64,000 nucleotides of DNA from Candidatus Pedobacter colombiensis (GTDB lineage Bacteria; Bacteroidota; Bacteroidia; Sphingobacteriales; Sphingobacteriaceae): the NCBI GenBank assembly GCA_029202485.1, contig CP119313.1, forward strand, positions 3,782,001-3,846,000, read 5' to 3'. Under the pieces are notes generated by a model. It had not been told where the DNA came from and made no database searches. It worked only from the letters and a program-made list of their open reading frames with translations. Below, piece after piece: positions 52,568 through 61,078 of the stretch. A program made the position numbers and the translations under genes. The number at the start of each line of letters is the position of its first letter. Position 1 is the first letter of the stretch.

Positions 52568-53518
52568 CTACTTAACACCCTGTTTTTTCATTTCCTTTTT
52601 AGTGAGCTCCTTTTTAAGAACTTCTGCAGGTAGTGAAGCATTATATTCTTTTTTAGCTTCCAGAATTACATTTGCATTTTCTGCCGTAGCAAAGCGTGGC
52701 GTTATAAAACCATATAGACTTTTAGAATTTTGAAGCGTTCTTGAACGGTCGATGTCTTTTGATTTTAGATAGGTCAACATCAACCCAATATTGAATCCAC
52801 TATTTGCATTGCTCTTACTATTTACCCCAAGTACAGTGCCCGGAAAAACGGTCTCACCAACTACAACAGCGAAACTACCTTTCTTAAAACCTTTATAGGT
52901 TGCAATTGTACCGTCGGCATGCTCAATAACCAAATCATTGCTCTTGTTGGTGTAAGCCACATCATTAGAAATGTCATTCTCATGGAGATCCCTGATTTCT
53001 ACCACAACCCCTTTTCTTACCGCTGTCACCGTATCCTGAAGCTTACTGTAGAAACGATAAACCTTCCAATCATCAGGGGCAGTATTTCCAAAATATTTAG
53101 CTCCCACAAATCCAGACTCAGCAACCATCACCTTTGATCCCACCTTATAAGGCAATACATAAATAAAATCAGCATCATACTTAGGTTCAAACTTTCCTCT
53201 TAAGTAAGTATAACTGTAGCCATAGCCAATGCTCTGCCCTGCATCTCTAGGCTTCAGGGTAAGCATATTCCCGGAGTACCCCTTAACAGTAAAATCCTGT
53301 TCATTTGAACCATCGGTATTGGTCAGGTCTCTAAATTTAACAAGAACCGTATAAGTACCCGGATCCGGTTTTTCATAAGACAATTCAACACTTTTATCGG
53401 TATTTACTTTGGTCGAGATCTTAACAGGGTTCTCCTGTGCGTTTACTTTGATTACACCAAGAGACAAGGAAAAGCCCAGAGCGGCTAATTTTATTTTATT
53501 GATCATTTTGAAAGACAT
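52568..53518 (-). CDS. Exported protein with a degenerate LytM/M23-like domain
   Basis: 316 residues with a signal peptide (M-I-N-K-I-K-L-A-A-L-G-F-S..., ending V-N-A-Q); starts at residue 1 or 5 are equally possible. The N-terminal half is beta-rich. The C-terminal half follows the LytM layout: V-R-K-G-V-V-V-E-I-R, D-L-V-I-E-H-A-D-G-T-I-A-T-Y-K-G and V-G-E-T-V-F-P-G-T-V-L-G. The terminal H-x-H that binds zinc in M23 peptidases is replaced (G-F-N-I-G-L-M-L-T). It is therefore unlikely to cut peptidoglycan and may bind or regulate, as EnvC-like proteins do. It is divergent from the his operon. Confidence 0.75.
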   Translation of the reverse strand: MSFKMINKIKLAALGFSLSLGVIKVNAQENPVKISTKVNTDKSVELSYEKPDPGTYTVLVKFRDLTNTDGSNEQDFTVKGYSGNMLTLKPRDAGQSIGYGYSYTYLRGKFEPKYDADFIYVLPYKVGSKVMVAESGFVGAKYFGNTAPDDWKVYRFYSKLQDTVTAVRKGVVVEIRDLHENDISNDVAYTNKSNDLVIEHADGTIATYKGFKKGSFAVVVGETVFPGTVLGVNSKSNANSGFNIGLMLTYLKSKDIDRSRTLQNSKSLYGFITPRFATAENANVILEAKKEYNASLPAEVLKKELTKKEMKKQGVK

Positions 53519-53572
53519 AAATTCAATGCAAAATACAACATTTCTAATAAACTATCTAAAAAACGTATTTTA

Positions 53573-53603
53573 TTTGCATTTGCCATTTCAATCCCTATAT
53601 TTG
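53573..53603 (+). promoter_or_regulatory. Promoter of the his operon (exact Bacteroidota consensus)
   Basis: TTTG at 53573-53576, a 19-base spacer and TATATTTG at 53596-53603 fit TTTG-N19-TAnnTTTG without mismatch. The start of transcription would be near 53610, about 170 bases before hisG. The leader contains a 7-bp hairpin with a 4-base loop (53689-53706, CATCGCC...GGCGATG). Confidence 0.75.
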
Positions 53604-53615
53604 CACTTCCTCGAG

Positions 53616-53783
53616 ATGCTAGTCATTGTTGATAAGGAACTTAAGATAATATATGAAACACCTTTTGAACCATCATTTACATTTGCACCATCGCCAGTTG
53701 GCGATGTATATGTAATGTTTTGTACTTCAAAACTTGTTTCCGAAATATTTTCTTGTTCAATCAACAATTCAAAAAAAGCATAA
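53616..53783 (+). CDS. Possible 55-aa upstream ORF in the hisG leader
   Basis: An ATG at 53616, only a few bases after the predicted transcription start, opens a 55-codon frame that begins MLVIVDKELKIIYETP and ends N-N-S-K-K-A with TAA at 53781-53783. The hisG TTG follows without a gap. It contains no His residues, so it is not a classical his attenuator peptide. It could be a small protein, a device that couples ribosomes onto hisG, or chance; I see no known family. Confidence 0.3.
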   Translation: MLVIVDKELKIIYETPFEPSFTFAPSPVGDVYVMFCTSKLVSEIFSCSINNSKKA

Positions 53784-54635
53784 TTGAAAACACTTAAAAT
53801 AGCTATCCAGAAATCGGGTAGGTTAAACGAAAAGTCAGTAGAAATTCTTAAAAATTGTGGTTTATCTTTCGAGAACTACAAGAGTTCATTAATATCAACC
53901 GTTACAAATTTCCCTTTAGAAATCCTCTTTCTAAGAGATGATGACATTCCTGAATATGTACAGGATGGAATTGCAGATTTGGGTATTGTTGGTGAAAACG
54001 TAATTGTTGAAGCCGGTGCCGAAGTAACCTATCTACAAAAACTAGGCTTTGGTAAATGTACTTTAAAAATTGCCATTCCTAACGAGAGTCAGATTACTGA
54101 AATTGCACAACTAAGTGGCAAAGCCATCGCTACCTCTTACCCGGTAATCCTTGAAAAATACCTGAAAGAAAATCATGTAAATGCAGAGGTTCGGACCATT
54201 TCCGGATCAGTTGAAATTGGCCCGGGACTTGGACTAAGTGATGCCATTTGCGACATCGTTTCTACCGGTGGAACTTTAAAAAGCAACGGACTAAAACCTT
54301 TCGCCGAAGTGATGAAATCCGAAGCTATTCTGATTGGAAAAGAAGGATCAGATCTGCTACCAGAAGTTCAGGAATTGTTACAAAGGATACGATCAGTACT
54401 ACGTGCAAAAGAGACCAAATATGTAGTGCTTAACGTTGCAAAAACCAACCTCAAAAAAGTAGTGGATTTATTACCGGGTGTAAAAAGTCCGACTGTTGTT
54501 CCCTTGTTTGATGAGGACTGGGTTGCTGTACATTCGGTAATTGCAGAACACGATTTCTGGGAAAAAATCAACAGCCTGAAAGCTGCCGGCGCCCAGGGAA
54601 TTGTAGTGATGCCTATTGAAAAAATCATTGCTTAA
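53784..54635 (+). CDS. hisG: ATP phosphoribosyltransferase, long form
   Basis: First step of histidine synthesis: ATP + PRPP to phosphoribosyl-ATP. 283 residues from a TTG start (MKTLKIAIQKSGRLNE). The PRPP loop is I-C-D-I-V-S-T-G-G-T-L at about 156-166. The length and the C-terminal ACT-like domain (about 210-283, V-V-L-N-V-A and G-I-V-V-M-P-I) mark the long HisG form, which is feedback-inhibited by histidine and needs no HisZ. First gene of the operon; 142 bases separate it from hisD, without a visible second promoter. Confidence 0.96.
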   Translation: MKTLKIAIQKSGRLNEKSVEILKNCGLSFENYKSSLISTVTNFPLEILFLRDDDIPEYVQDGIADLGIVGENVIVEAGAEVTYLQKLGFGKCTLKIAIPNESQITEIAQLSGKAIATSYPVILEKYLKENHVNAEVRTISGSVEIGPGLGLSDAICDIVSTGGTLKSNGLKPFAEVMKSEAILIGKEGSDLLPEVQELLQRIRSVLRAKETKYVVLNVAKTNLKKVVDLLPGVKSPTVVPLFDEDWVAVHSVIAEHDFWEKINSLKAAGAQGIVVMPIEKIIA

Positions 54636-54777
54636 GCATGCTTATTTTAATAAAGAATTAGCACTTTTTGATCGAAAAAGACCAAAACCAGCATTAACCA
54701 ATAGTTAAACTAAAAACATAAAATACTGAAACCCAAATTTATTTGAGCTTCATCACAACTAAAAATATAAGAACGCG

Positions 54778-56067
54778 ATGAAAATCTACAGCTATAAGGA
54801 TTTAACTAAACAGGAAGTTGAATCCATCTGTTTACGACAGTTGGAAGACGATGTAACCATCCATGAAAGGGTTAAAAGCATCGTTGACCGGGTTAAAACG
54901 GAGGGAGATCAGGCCTTGCTTGACTATGCACTTGCTTTCGATAAGGTGCAGCTTCAGCAGCTTTTTATAGAAAAGGAAGAAATCAAGAACATAGCCACTA
55001 CTATACCGACCGAAGCTAAAGCGGCGATAGATACAGCCTACAGAAATATCAAAGCCTTCCATGCTTCACAAGCGTACAGAGAGGACAAAATAGAGACTAT
55101 GCCGGGTGTCACCTGCTGGCGCGAAACCAGAGCCATAGAGCGCGTGGGTCTTTATATCCCCGGAGGGACGGCCGTTTTACCAAGCACTTTTTTAATGCTC
55201 GGTATCCCTGCAATCCTTGCTGGCTGCAAAGAAATAGTGGTTTGTTCTCCACCACAAAAAGATGGTAAAACCAATTGCTATCTGGCTTATGTAGCCGTAC
55301 TGCTGGGTATTGAAAAGATATACCTTGTGGGCGGAGCACAGGCAGTTGCTGCCATGGCTTATGGAACGGAAAGCATACCGCAGGTCTACAAAATCTTTGG
55401 ACCGGGTAACCGCTATGTAACTCAAGCTAAGCAATTGGTGCAATCTGCAGCAGGTACAGCGATCGATATGCCGGCAGGCCCATCAGAAGTTTTAGTACTC
55501 GCAGATGAGACTGCCAATTCGTCATACATTGCTTCAGACCTACTTGCTCAGGCAGAACATGGAGCTGATAGTCAAGCTATTTTAGTAGCCACTTCAAGTA
55601 AAATCATAACGGATACGCTTGCGCAAATTGAAGCGCAATTGAAAGAGCTACCTAGACAGGATATAGCTGCCCAGGCCATAAAAAATTCGTACGCAGTACT
55701 GGTTGATGACCTGGCACAGGGCATGGTATTTAGCAATATTTATGCACCTGAGCACTTGATCCTGTCTACCGATCGTTTTGAACAACTTATCCCACTAATC
55801 AGCAACGCAGGTTCAGTTTTCCTTGGAAATCTAACCCCTGAAAGCGCGGGAGATTATGCTTCCGGGACCAATCACACCTTACCTACAAGTGGCTTTGCAA
55901 AAGCCTATTCAGGTGTATCGTTGGATTCTTTTGTGAAAAAGATCACCTTTCAGCACATTACACCAAGAGGTTTAAGAAACATTGGAAACACCGTGGAAGT
56001 TCTTGCTAAAGCAGAAGAACTAATTGCACACAAGAATGCGGTAAGCATTCGTTTAAAATCGATTTAA
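54778..56067 (+). CDS. hisD: Histidinol dehydrogenase
   Basis: 429 residues. Last two steps of the pathway: histidinol to histidine with two NAD+. Signature region Q-A-E-H-G-A-D-S-Q at about 260, with the zinc/catalytic set including P-E-H-L-I-L-S and S-G-T-N-H-T-L-P-T. The N-terminal arm is present and the length is normal. It ends one base before the hisC start. Confidence 0.97.
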   Translation: MKIYSYKDLTKQEVESICLRQLEDDVTIHERVKSIVDRVKTEGDQALLDYALAFDKVQLQQLFIEKEEIKNIATTIPTEAKAAIDTAYRNIKAFHASQAYREDKIETMPGVTCWRETRAIERVGLYIPGGTAVLPSTFLMLGIPAILAGCKEIVVCSPPQKDGKTNCYLAYVAVLLGIEKIYLVGGAQAVAAMAYGTESIPQVYKIFGPGNRYVTQAKQLVQSAAGTAIDMPAGPSEVLVLADETANSSYIASDLLAQAEHGADSQAILVATSSKIITDTLAQIEAQLKELPRQDIAAQAIKNSYAVLVDDLAQGMVFSNIYAPEHLILSTDRFEQLIPLISNAGSVFLGNLTPESAGDYASGTNHTLPTSGFAKAYSGVSLDSFVKKITFQHITPRGLRNIGNTVEVLAKAEELIAHKNAVSIRLKSI

Positions 56068-56068
56068 A

Positions 56069-57112
56069 ATGGATATCAATAAATTGCAAAGAGAAAACAT
56101 CAAAAACCTTCGCCCCTACTCTACTGCGAGGGATGAATATAAAGGGCAAGCCAGTATATTTTTGGATGCCAACGAGAACAGTTACGGCTCGCCACTTTCT
56201 GAAAATTACAACCGTTATCCCGATCCGCTACAACTGGATTTGAAAGATGCCATTAGCAAAATAAAGGGTGTACCTATTGAAAATACTTTCCTTGGAAATG
56301 GCAGCGATGAGGCCATCGATCTTTTGTTCAGGGCATTTTGTGAACCCAAACAAGACAATGTCGTTATCCTTCCGCCAACCTATGGTATGTACGAAGTTTC
56401 GGCAAGCATTAACAATGTCGAAACACGCAAGGTAAACCTGCTTCCAAACTTTCAGTTAGATCTGGACGGCATTGCCGAAGCCATTGATGAAAATACCAAA
56501 CTGATCTTCATCTGCTCGCCAAATAACCCTACCGGAAATTCGATTATACGCACTGATATTGAAACCGTACTGGCCAACTTTAAAGGGCTTGTGGTGATCG
56601 ACGAGGCTTACATCAATTACGCTAAACAACGGACTTTTATTAAAGAGCTAACCGAATATCCTAACCTGGTTGTTTTACAAACTTTTTCAAAAGCCTGGGG
56701 ACTAGCTGCACTTCGCTTAGGAATGGCCTTTGCTGCCCGACCGGTAATTGACGTTTTGAACAAGGTAAAACCTCCATACAACATCAATCAAGCTACGCAA
56801 GACATTGCTTTAAAAGCCTTGGAGAACATTGAGCAGGTAAATGAATGGATAAAAATCACGGTTGCTGAAAGAGAAAACCTAAGTAATGAGCTAGCCGCCC
56901 TTCCTATTGTTAAAAAGGTATACCCTTCCGATGCCAATTTTATACTAATCGAGGTAGATAATGCGTTAAAAACTTATAACGCTTTGGTAGATGAAGGTAT
57001 CATCATCAGAGACCGCTCTAAGGTGACGCTGTGCGAAGGATGTCTACGTATCACTATCGGAACCCAAGAAGAGAACAAAACACTCTTAAAAGCGCTTAAA
57101 AACATTCAATAA
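56069..57112 (+). CDS. hisC: Histidinol-phosphate aminotransferase
   Basis: 347 residues, PLP-dependent aminotransferase of fold type I. It converts imidazole-acetol phosphate and glutamate to histidinol phosphate. S-P-N-N-P-T-G-N (150-157), V-I-D-E-A-Y (176-181) and the PLP lysine Lys208 in T-F-S-K-A-W-G-L-A-A-L-R are visible. N-E-N-S-Y-G-S-P at about 35-42 fits substrate binding of HisC. It is located between hisD and hisB, 18 bases from the latter. Confidence 0.96.
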   Translation: MDINKLQRENIKNLRPYSTARDEYKGQASIFLDANENSYGSPLSENYNRYPDPLQLDLKDAISKIKGVPIENTFLGNGSDEAIDLLFRAFCEPKQDNVVILPPTYGMYEVSASINNVETRKVNLLPNFQLDLDGIAEAIDENTKLIFICSPNNPTGNSIIRTDIETVLANFKGLVVIDEAYINYAKQRTFIKELTEYPNLVVLQTFSKAWGLAALRLGMAFAARPVIDVLNKVKPPYNINQATQDIALKALENIEQVNEWIKITVAERENLSNELAALPIVKKVYPSDANFILIEVDNALKTYNALVDEGIIIRDRSKVTLCEGCLRITIGTQEENKTLLKALKNIQ

Positions 57113-57130
57113 ACCAACCAAACCTAAATC

Positions 57131-58264
57131 ATGAAGAAAGTATTATTTATAGATAGAGACGGAACTCTGATTACCGAACCGGAGGATGAACAGGTGGACT
57201 CCTTTGCCAAATTGGAGTTTTATCCTAAAGCACTTCATTACCTTGCAAAAATTGCGAAGGAACTGGATTATGACCTGGTGATGGTTACCAATCAGGATGG
57301 TCTTGGAACAGATTCACATCCGGAAGAAAACTTCTGGCCTGTTCATAACTTCGTGCTAAAGACTTTTGCGAGTGAAGGTGCTGAATTTAGTGAGGTGATC
57401 ATTGACAAGACTTTTGCACATCAAAACGCACCTACCCGTAAGCCTAATACGGGTTTACTGCAACATTTTTTAGCTGAAGGTTACGACCTTAAAAACTCTT
57501 TCGTAATTGGTGACCGCATCAATGATTTGATTCTTGCCAAGAATTTAGGTGCTAAGGCGATTTGGATTCGCAACAATGATCTGTTAGGCGCCAGTGAGGT
57601 ATTGGAAAAAGCAGATACACTGGGCGATGTCATCGCTTTACAAACGCAGGACTGGGTAGACATTTACACCTTTTTAAGAGCTGGAAGTCGTGTGGTAGCA
57701 CATGAACGCAATACCAATGAGACCAAAATCAGCATCAACATTGATCTGGATGGGACAGGTAAAGCTGATATCCATACGGGATTAAACTTCTTCGACCATA
57801 TGCTGGATCAGATTGCCCGTCACGGTAGTATTGATTTAAAAATTAAAACGGTGGGCGATTTGCATATTGACGAGCACCACACCATTGAAGATACCGGAAT
57901 TGCTTTAGGCGAGGCCTTTGCAAAAGCCATTGGTAATAAACTGGGCCTGGAGCGTTATGGTTTCTGCCTCCCTATGGACGATTGTCTGGCACAGGCAGCC
58001 ATCGATTTTGGCGGTCGCGCCTGGTTAGTTTGGGATGCTGATTTTAAACGTGAAAAAGTAGGTGATATGCCAACAGAAATGTTCTACCACTTTTTTAAAT
58101 CATTTAGTGATGCGGCCAAATGCAACCTGAACATTAAAGCTGAAGGTGATAACGAACATCATAAAATTGAAGCTATATTTAAGGCCTTTGCAAAAGCAAT
58201 AAAGGTAGCAGTTAAACGTGACCCGGATAAGTTAGTCTTACCAAGTACAAAAGGAGTTTTATAA
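57131..58264 (+). CDS. hisB: Bifunctional histidinol-phosphatase / imidazoleglycerol-phosphate dehydratase
   Basis: 377 residues, a fusion of two enzymes. Residues 1-165 are a HAD phosphatase with D-R-D-G-T-L at 8-13 (Asp8 nucleophile), T-N-Q-D-G and I-G-D-R-I-N-D. Residues about 180-377 are the Mn-dependent dehydratase with F-F-D-H-M-L-D-Q-I-A-R-H, D-E-H-H-T-I-E-D and D-A-A-K-C-N-L. The HAD part lacks the zinc-binding Cys residues of E. coli HisB: that loop reads F-A-H-Q-N-A-P-T-R-K-P. The gap to hisH is 67 bases. Confidence 0.96.
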   Translation: MKKVLFIDRDGTLITEPEDEQVDSFAKLEFYPKALHYLAKIAKELDYDLVMVTNQDGLGTDSHPEENFWPVHNFVLKTFASEGAEFSEVIIDKTFAHQNAPTRKPNTGLLQHFLAEGYDLKNSFVIGDRINDLILAKNLGAKAIWIRNNDLLGASEVLEKADTLGDVIALQTQDWVDIYTFLRAGSRVVAHERNTNETKISINIDLDGTGKADIHTGLNFFDHMLDQIARHGSIDLKIKTVGDLHIDEHHTIEDTGIALGEAFAKAIGNKLGLERYGFCLPMDDCLAQAAIDFGGRAWLVWDADFKREKVGDMPTEMFYHFFKSFSDAAKCNLNIKAEGDNEHHKIEAIFKAFAKAIKVAVKRDPDKLVLPSTKGVL

Positions 58265-58331
58265 GAGCAAAGATTAAGGAACAAGGATAAAAGAACTTTC
58301 TCCTGGCTCCCTACTCTAAAAATTTAAAAAA

Positions 58332-58925
58332 ATGATTGGAATTGTAAATTATGGGGCCGGCAATATCTTTTCACTGACATCGGCATTGGATAGATTGAGC
58401 ATCCCCTATGGAATGGTGAACACAGAAGCTGATTTGGCACTCTATACACACATCATCATTCCCGGTGTAGGACATGCCGGTGCAGCCATGAAAAAACTGG
58501 AACAAACCGGATTGGTTGCCCCCATTAAAGCACTAAAAAAACCCGTATTGGGTATATGTGTAGGTATGCAACTGCTAACTGAACATTCGGAAGAAGGAAA
58601 TGCCGATTTGATGGGTATTATACCTATACAGACGAGGTTATTTGATAAAAATCAGGGAATTAAAATCCCGCATATGGGCTGGAATAACATCAGCCATAAA
58701 AACAATTTGTTATTTGAAGGTGTTAAAAGTGGTACACAATTTTATTTCGTGCATTCGTACTTTATTGAATATAACGCTACTTTTGACATCGCGACTGCGA
58801 ACTATGGAATGCCATTTTCGGCAGCAGTACAAAAAAATAATTTCTATGGCGTACAGTTCCACCCAGAGAAATCTGGTAGCGCCGGAGAGCGTTTATTAAA
58901 GAATTTTTCAAACTTAAAACAATAA
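58332..58925 (+). CDS. hisH: Imidazole glycerol phosphate synthase, glutamine amidotransferase subunit
   Basis: 197 residues, class I glutaminase. Nucleophile Cys76 in G-I-C-V-G-M-Q-L-L, catalytic His and Glu in V-Q-F-H-P-E-K-S. It starts M-I-G-I-V-N-Y-G-A-G-N as usual. It feeds ammonia to HisF. One base separates it from hisA. Confidence 0.97.
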   Translation: MIGIVNYGAGNIFSLTSALDRLSIPYGMVNTEADLALYTHIIIPGVGHAGAAMKKLEQTGLVAPIKALKKPVLGICVGMQLLTEHSEEGNADLMGIIPIQTRLFDKNQGIKIPHMGWNNISHKNNLLFEGVKSGTQFYFVHSYFIEYNATFDIATANYGMPFSAAVQKNNFYGVQFHPEKSGSAGERLLKNFSNLKQ

Positions 58926-58926
58926 A

Positions 58927-59676
58927 ATGTACATTATTCCTGCAATTGATATTTTAGATGGAAAGGTTGTCCGACTAACAGAAGGTGACTATAATCAGAA
59001 AACAGTATACGATGTTTCCATCGCTGAAATGATAGAGACCTACCGGTCTAATGGCACAGAATTTATACATATCATTGATTTGAACGGCGCCAAAGGTGAT
59101 TTTAGTAACCAGGCTGCTTTATTTGAGGTGATTAAAAAAACGGATATGCGCGTACAATATGGTGGCGGTATCCGTACCATTAAGCAAGTTACCGATTTAT
59201 TAGATGCCGGTATTCACCGCGTAATTGTAGGCACGCAGGCCATTACCAATCCTGATTTCTTACAAGAACTAAGTACCGAGGTTGGTAAGAAATACGATTA
59301 TGCAAACCGCATTGTTATTGCGATTGATGTACTTGATGAGGTGATCAAATATTCAGGATGGATGGAAAGCTCGCCTATAAAACTGATGGATTACGTTGAT
59401 AAATGTCTGCAATTGGGCTTTTTCAGGTTCCTATGTACCGACATCAACAAAGACGGTAAACTGGGCGGTGCAGCGATGGACTTATACAGAAAACTGTTGG
59501 AGCATTCTCCATTTATTAAACTGATCGCATCTGGCGGCGTAAGTTCTATGGCTGACATTGAAGAATTGGCTACTCTTGATATCCGTTCTGTAGTAGTTGG
59601 TAAAGCTATTTATGAAAACAGAATTTCCATTGATGATATCAAAAAATGGAATTTAAAGCAAATGACCTCTTTATAG
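58927..59676 (+). CDS. hisA: ProFAR isomerase
   Basis: 249 residues, (beta-alpha)8 barrel. Opens M-Y-I-I-P-A-I-D-I-L-D-G-K-V-V-R-L with catalytic Asp8; phosphate-binding Y-G-G-G-I-R and A-S-G-G-V-S motifs are present. Isomerises the aminoaldose ProFAR to the aminoketose PRFAR. Four bases before hisF. Confidence 0.97.
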   Translation: MYIIPAIDILDGKVVRLTEGDYNQKTVYDVSIAEMIETYRSNGTEFIHIIDLNGAKGDFSNQAALFEVIKKTDMRVQYGGGIRTIKQVTDLLDAGIHRVIVGTQAITNPDFLQELSTEVGKKYDYANRIVIAIDVLDEVIKYSGWMESSPIKLMDYVDKCLQLGFFRFLCTDINKDGKLGGAAMDLYRKLLEHSPFIKLIASGGVSSMADIEELATLDIRSVVVGKAIYENRISIDDIKKWNLKQMTSL

Positions 59677-59680
59677 CCCG

Positions 59681-60436
59681 ATGCTGAGTAAACGTATTAT
59701 TCCGTGTCTGGATGTAAAAGACGGGCGAACGGTTAAAGGAGTAAACTTTGTTGACCTGAAGGATGCCGGCGACCCGGTAGAACTGGCCTGGCAATATGCA
59801 CAACAAGGTGCTGACGAACTGGTTTTTCTGGACATTACAGCGACCCACGAACGCAGAGGAACAACCATTGAGATGGTAAAATCTGTTGCCAGACAATTGA
59901 ACATCCCTTTTACTATTGGTGGTGGGATTACCTCTGTTGCGGATGCTGAAGCGCTATTAAACTCAGGTGCCGATAAAATCAGCATCAACTCCGCTGCAGT
60001 AAGAAACCCGCAGTTGATTGAGGATTTGGCAAAAGCTTTTGGAGTGCAATTTGTAGTACTTGCAGTTGACACTAAACTGGTTGATGGTAGGAATATGGTA
60101 CATTTAAATGGCGGCCGTTTAATTACCGAACTGGAAACGGAAGACTGGATCCTTAAAGCTGAAAGCTTAGGTGCCGGAGAGATATTATTGACCTCAATGG
60201 ATCATGATGGTACAAAGAATGGGTTTGATTGCCTGCTACTGGATAAGATAGCCCGATCTATCAATATCCCTGTTATCGCATCTGGTGGTGCAGGAAAGGT
60301 TGAGCATTTTACAGAGGTATTTTTACAAACCGGAGTAGATGCAGCATTGGCGGCTTCAGTTTTTCATTTCGGTGAAATCCCTATTCCGCTTTTAAAAGAA
60401 GAATTAAAAAAACACAACATACCGGTAAGGTTATGA
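59681..60436 (+). CDS. hisF: Imidazole glycerol phosphate synthase, cyclase subunit
   Basis: 251 residues, barrel paralogue of HisA. Opens M-L-S-K-R-I-I-P-C-L-D-V-K-D-G-R-T-V-K-G with catalytic Asp11; I-G-G-G-I-T and A-S-G-G-A-G phosphate motifs and the second Asp in S-M-D-H-D-G are present. It closes the imidazole ring using ammonia from HisH. Its stop overlaps the hisIE start as ATGA. Confidence 0.97.
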   Translation: MLSKRIIPCLDVKDGRTVKGVNFVDLKDAGDPVELAWQYAQQGADELVFLDITATHERRGTTIEMVKSVARQLNIPFTIGGGITSVADAEALLNSGADKISINSAAVRNPQLIEDLAKAFGVQFVVLAVDTKLVDGRNMVHLNGGRLITELETEDWILKAESLGAGEILLTSMDHDGTKNGFDCLLLDKIARSINIPVIASGGAGKVEHFTEVFLQTGVDAALAASVFHFGEIPIPLLKEELKKHNIPVRL

Positions 60437-61023
60437 AGATAGATTTCGAAAAAACACAGGGTTTGGTACCTGTAATTATACAGGATGAGCAAACCCTGGA
60501 GGTTTTAATGCTGGGTTATATGAACCAGGAGGCATGGGATAAAACACAGGCCGAAGGTAAGGTAACCTTCTTTTCGCGCAGCAAAAACCGCTTGTGGACT
60601 AAAGGTGAAGAGAGTGGCAACTTCCTTTTTGTAAAGGAAATGCACATTGATTGTGATAATGATACGATATTGATTAAGGCAACACCGGTCGGCCCTACTT
60701 GTCATACCGGTTCCCGCAGCTGCTTTAAAACTGACTACAACCAGAACTTTATTTTTGAACTGGAACAAATCATTAAAGACAGGTACGAAAACCCTTCCCA
60801 GGAATCGTATGTAAATAAACTGCGTAGCAAAGGGCTAAACAAAATAGCGCAAAAAGTTGGTGAAGAAGGTGTGGAAACAGTTATTGCTGCGCTGAATGAG
60901 ACTGATGTTGATTTTGTAAATGAAAGCTCTGACTTGATATTTCACTTGCTGGTATTGTTAAGGGAAAAAGGAAAAACCCTTGCAGATATTGGTTTGAATT
61001 TAGAAGGTAGACACAAGAAATAA
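60433..61023 (+). CDS. hisI: Bifunctional phosphoribosyl-AMP cyclohydrolase / phosphoribosyl-ATP pyrophosphatase
   Basis: 196 residues: HisI part (about 1-105) with S-R-S-K-N-R-L-W-T-K-G-E-E-S-G-N and zinc/magnesium ligands in D-C-D-N-D and P-T-C-H-T-G-S-R-S-C; HisE part (about 110-196) with E-E-G-V-E-T-V-I-A-A and a helical MazG-like fold. It carries out steps two and three of the pathway. Last gene of the operon, followed by a strong terminator. Confidence 0.96.
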   Translation: MKIDFEKTQGLVPVIIQDEQTLEVLMLGYMNQEAWDKTQAEGKVTFFSRSKNRLWTKGEESGNFLFVKEMHIDCDNDTILIKATPVGPTCHTGSRSCFKTDYNQNFIFELEQIIKDRYENPSQESYVNKLRSKGLNKIAQKVGEEGVETVIAALNETDVDFVNESSDLIFHLLVLLREKGKTLADIGLNLEGRHKK

Positions 61024-61027
61024 TTTC

Positions 61028-61070
61028 AGTAAACACAATGGCCTTTGATTCATGGGCCATTGTGTTTACT
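61028..61070. terminator. Terminator of the his operon (bidirectional)
   Basis: Perfect 16-bp stem (61028-61043 and 61055-61070, AGTAAACACAATGGCC and its complement) with an 11-base loop, followed by an A-run. It sits between hisIE and the convergent 228-aa gene and probably serves both. Confidence 0.85.
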
Positions 61071-61078
61071 AAAAAACC

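Noticed and set aside
53409..53615. N-terminal two thirds of a 124-codon frame upstream of hisG
   Set aside because: It overlaps the start of the opposite gene and the promoter; only the part after the predicted transcription start is kept as a possible small ORF.
53616..53783. Histidine attenuator leader peptide
   Set aside because: The frame contains no His codon, so classical attenuation is not supported.
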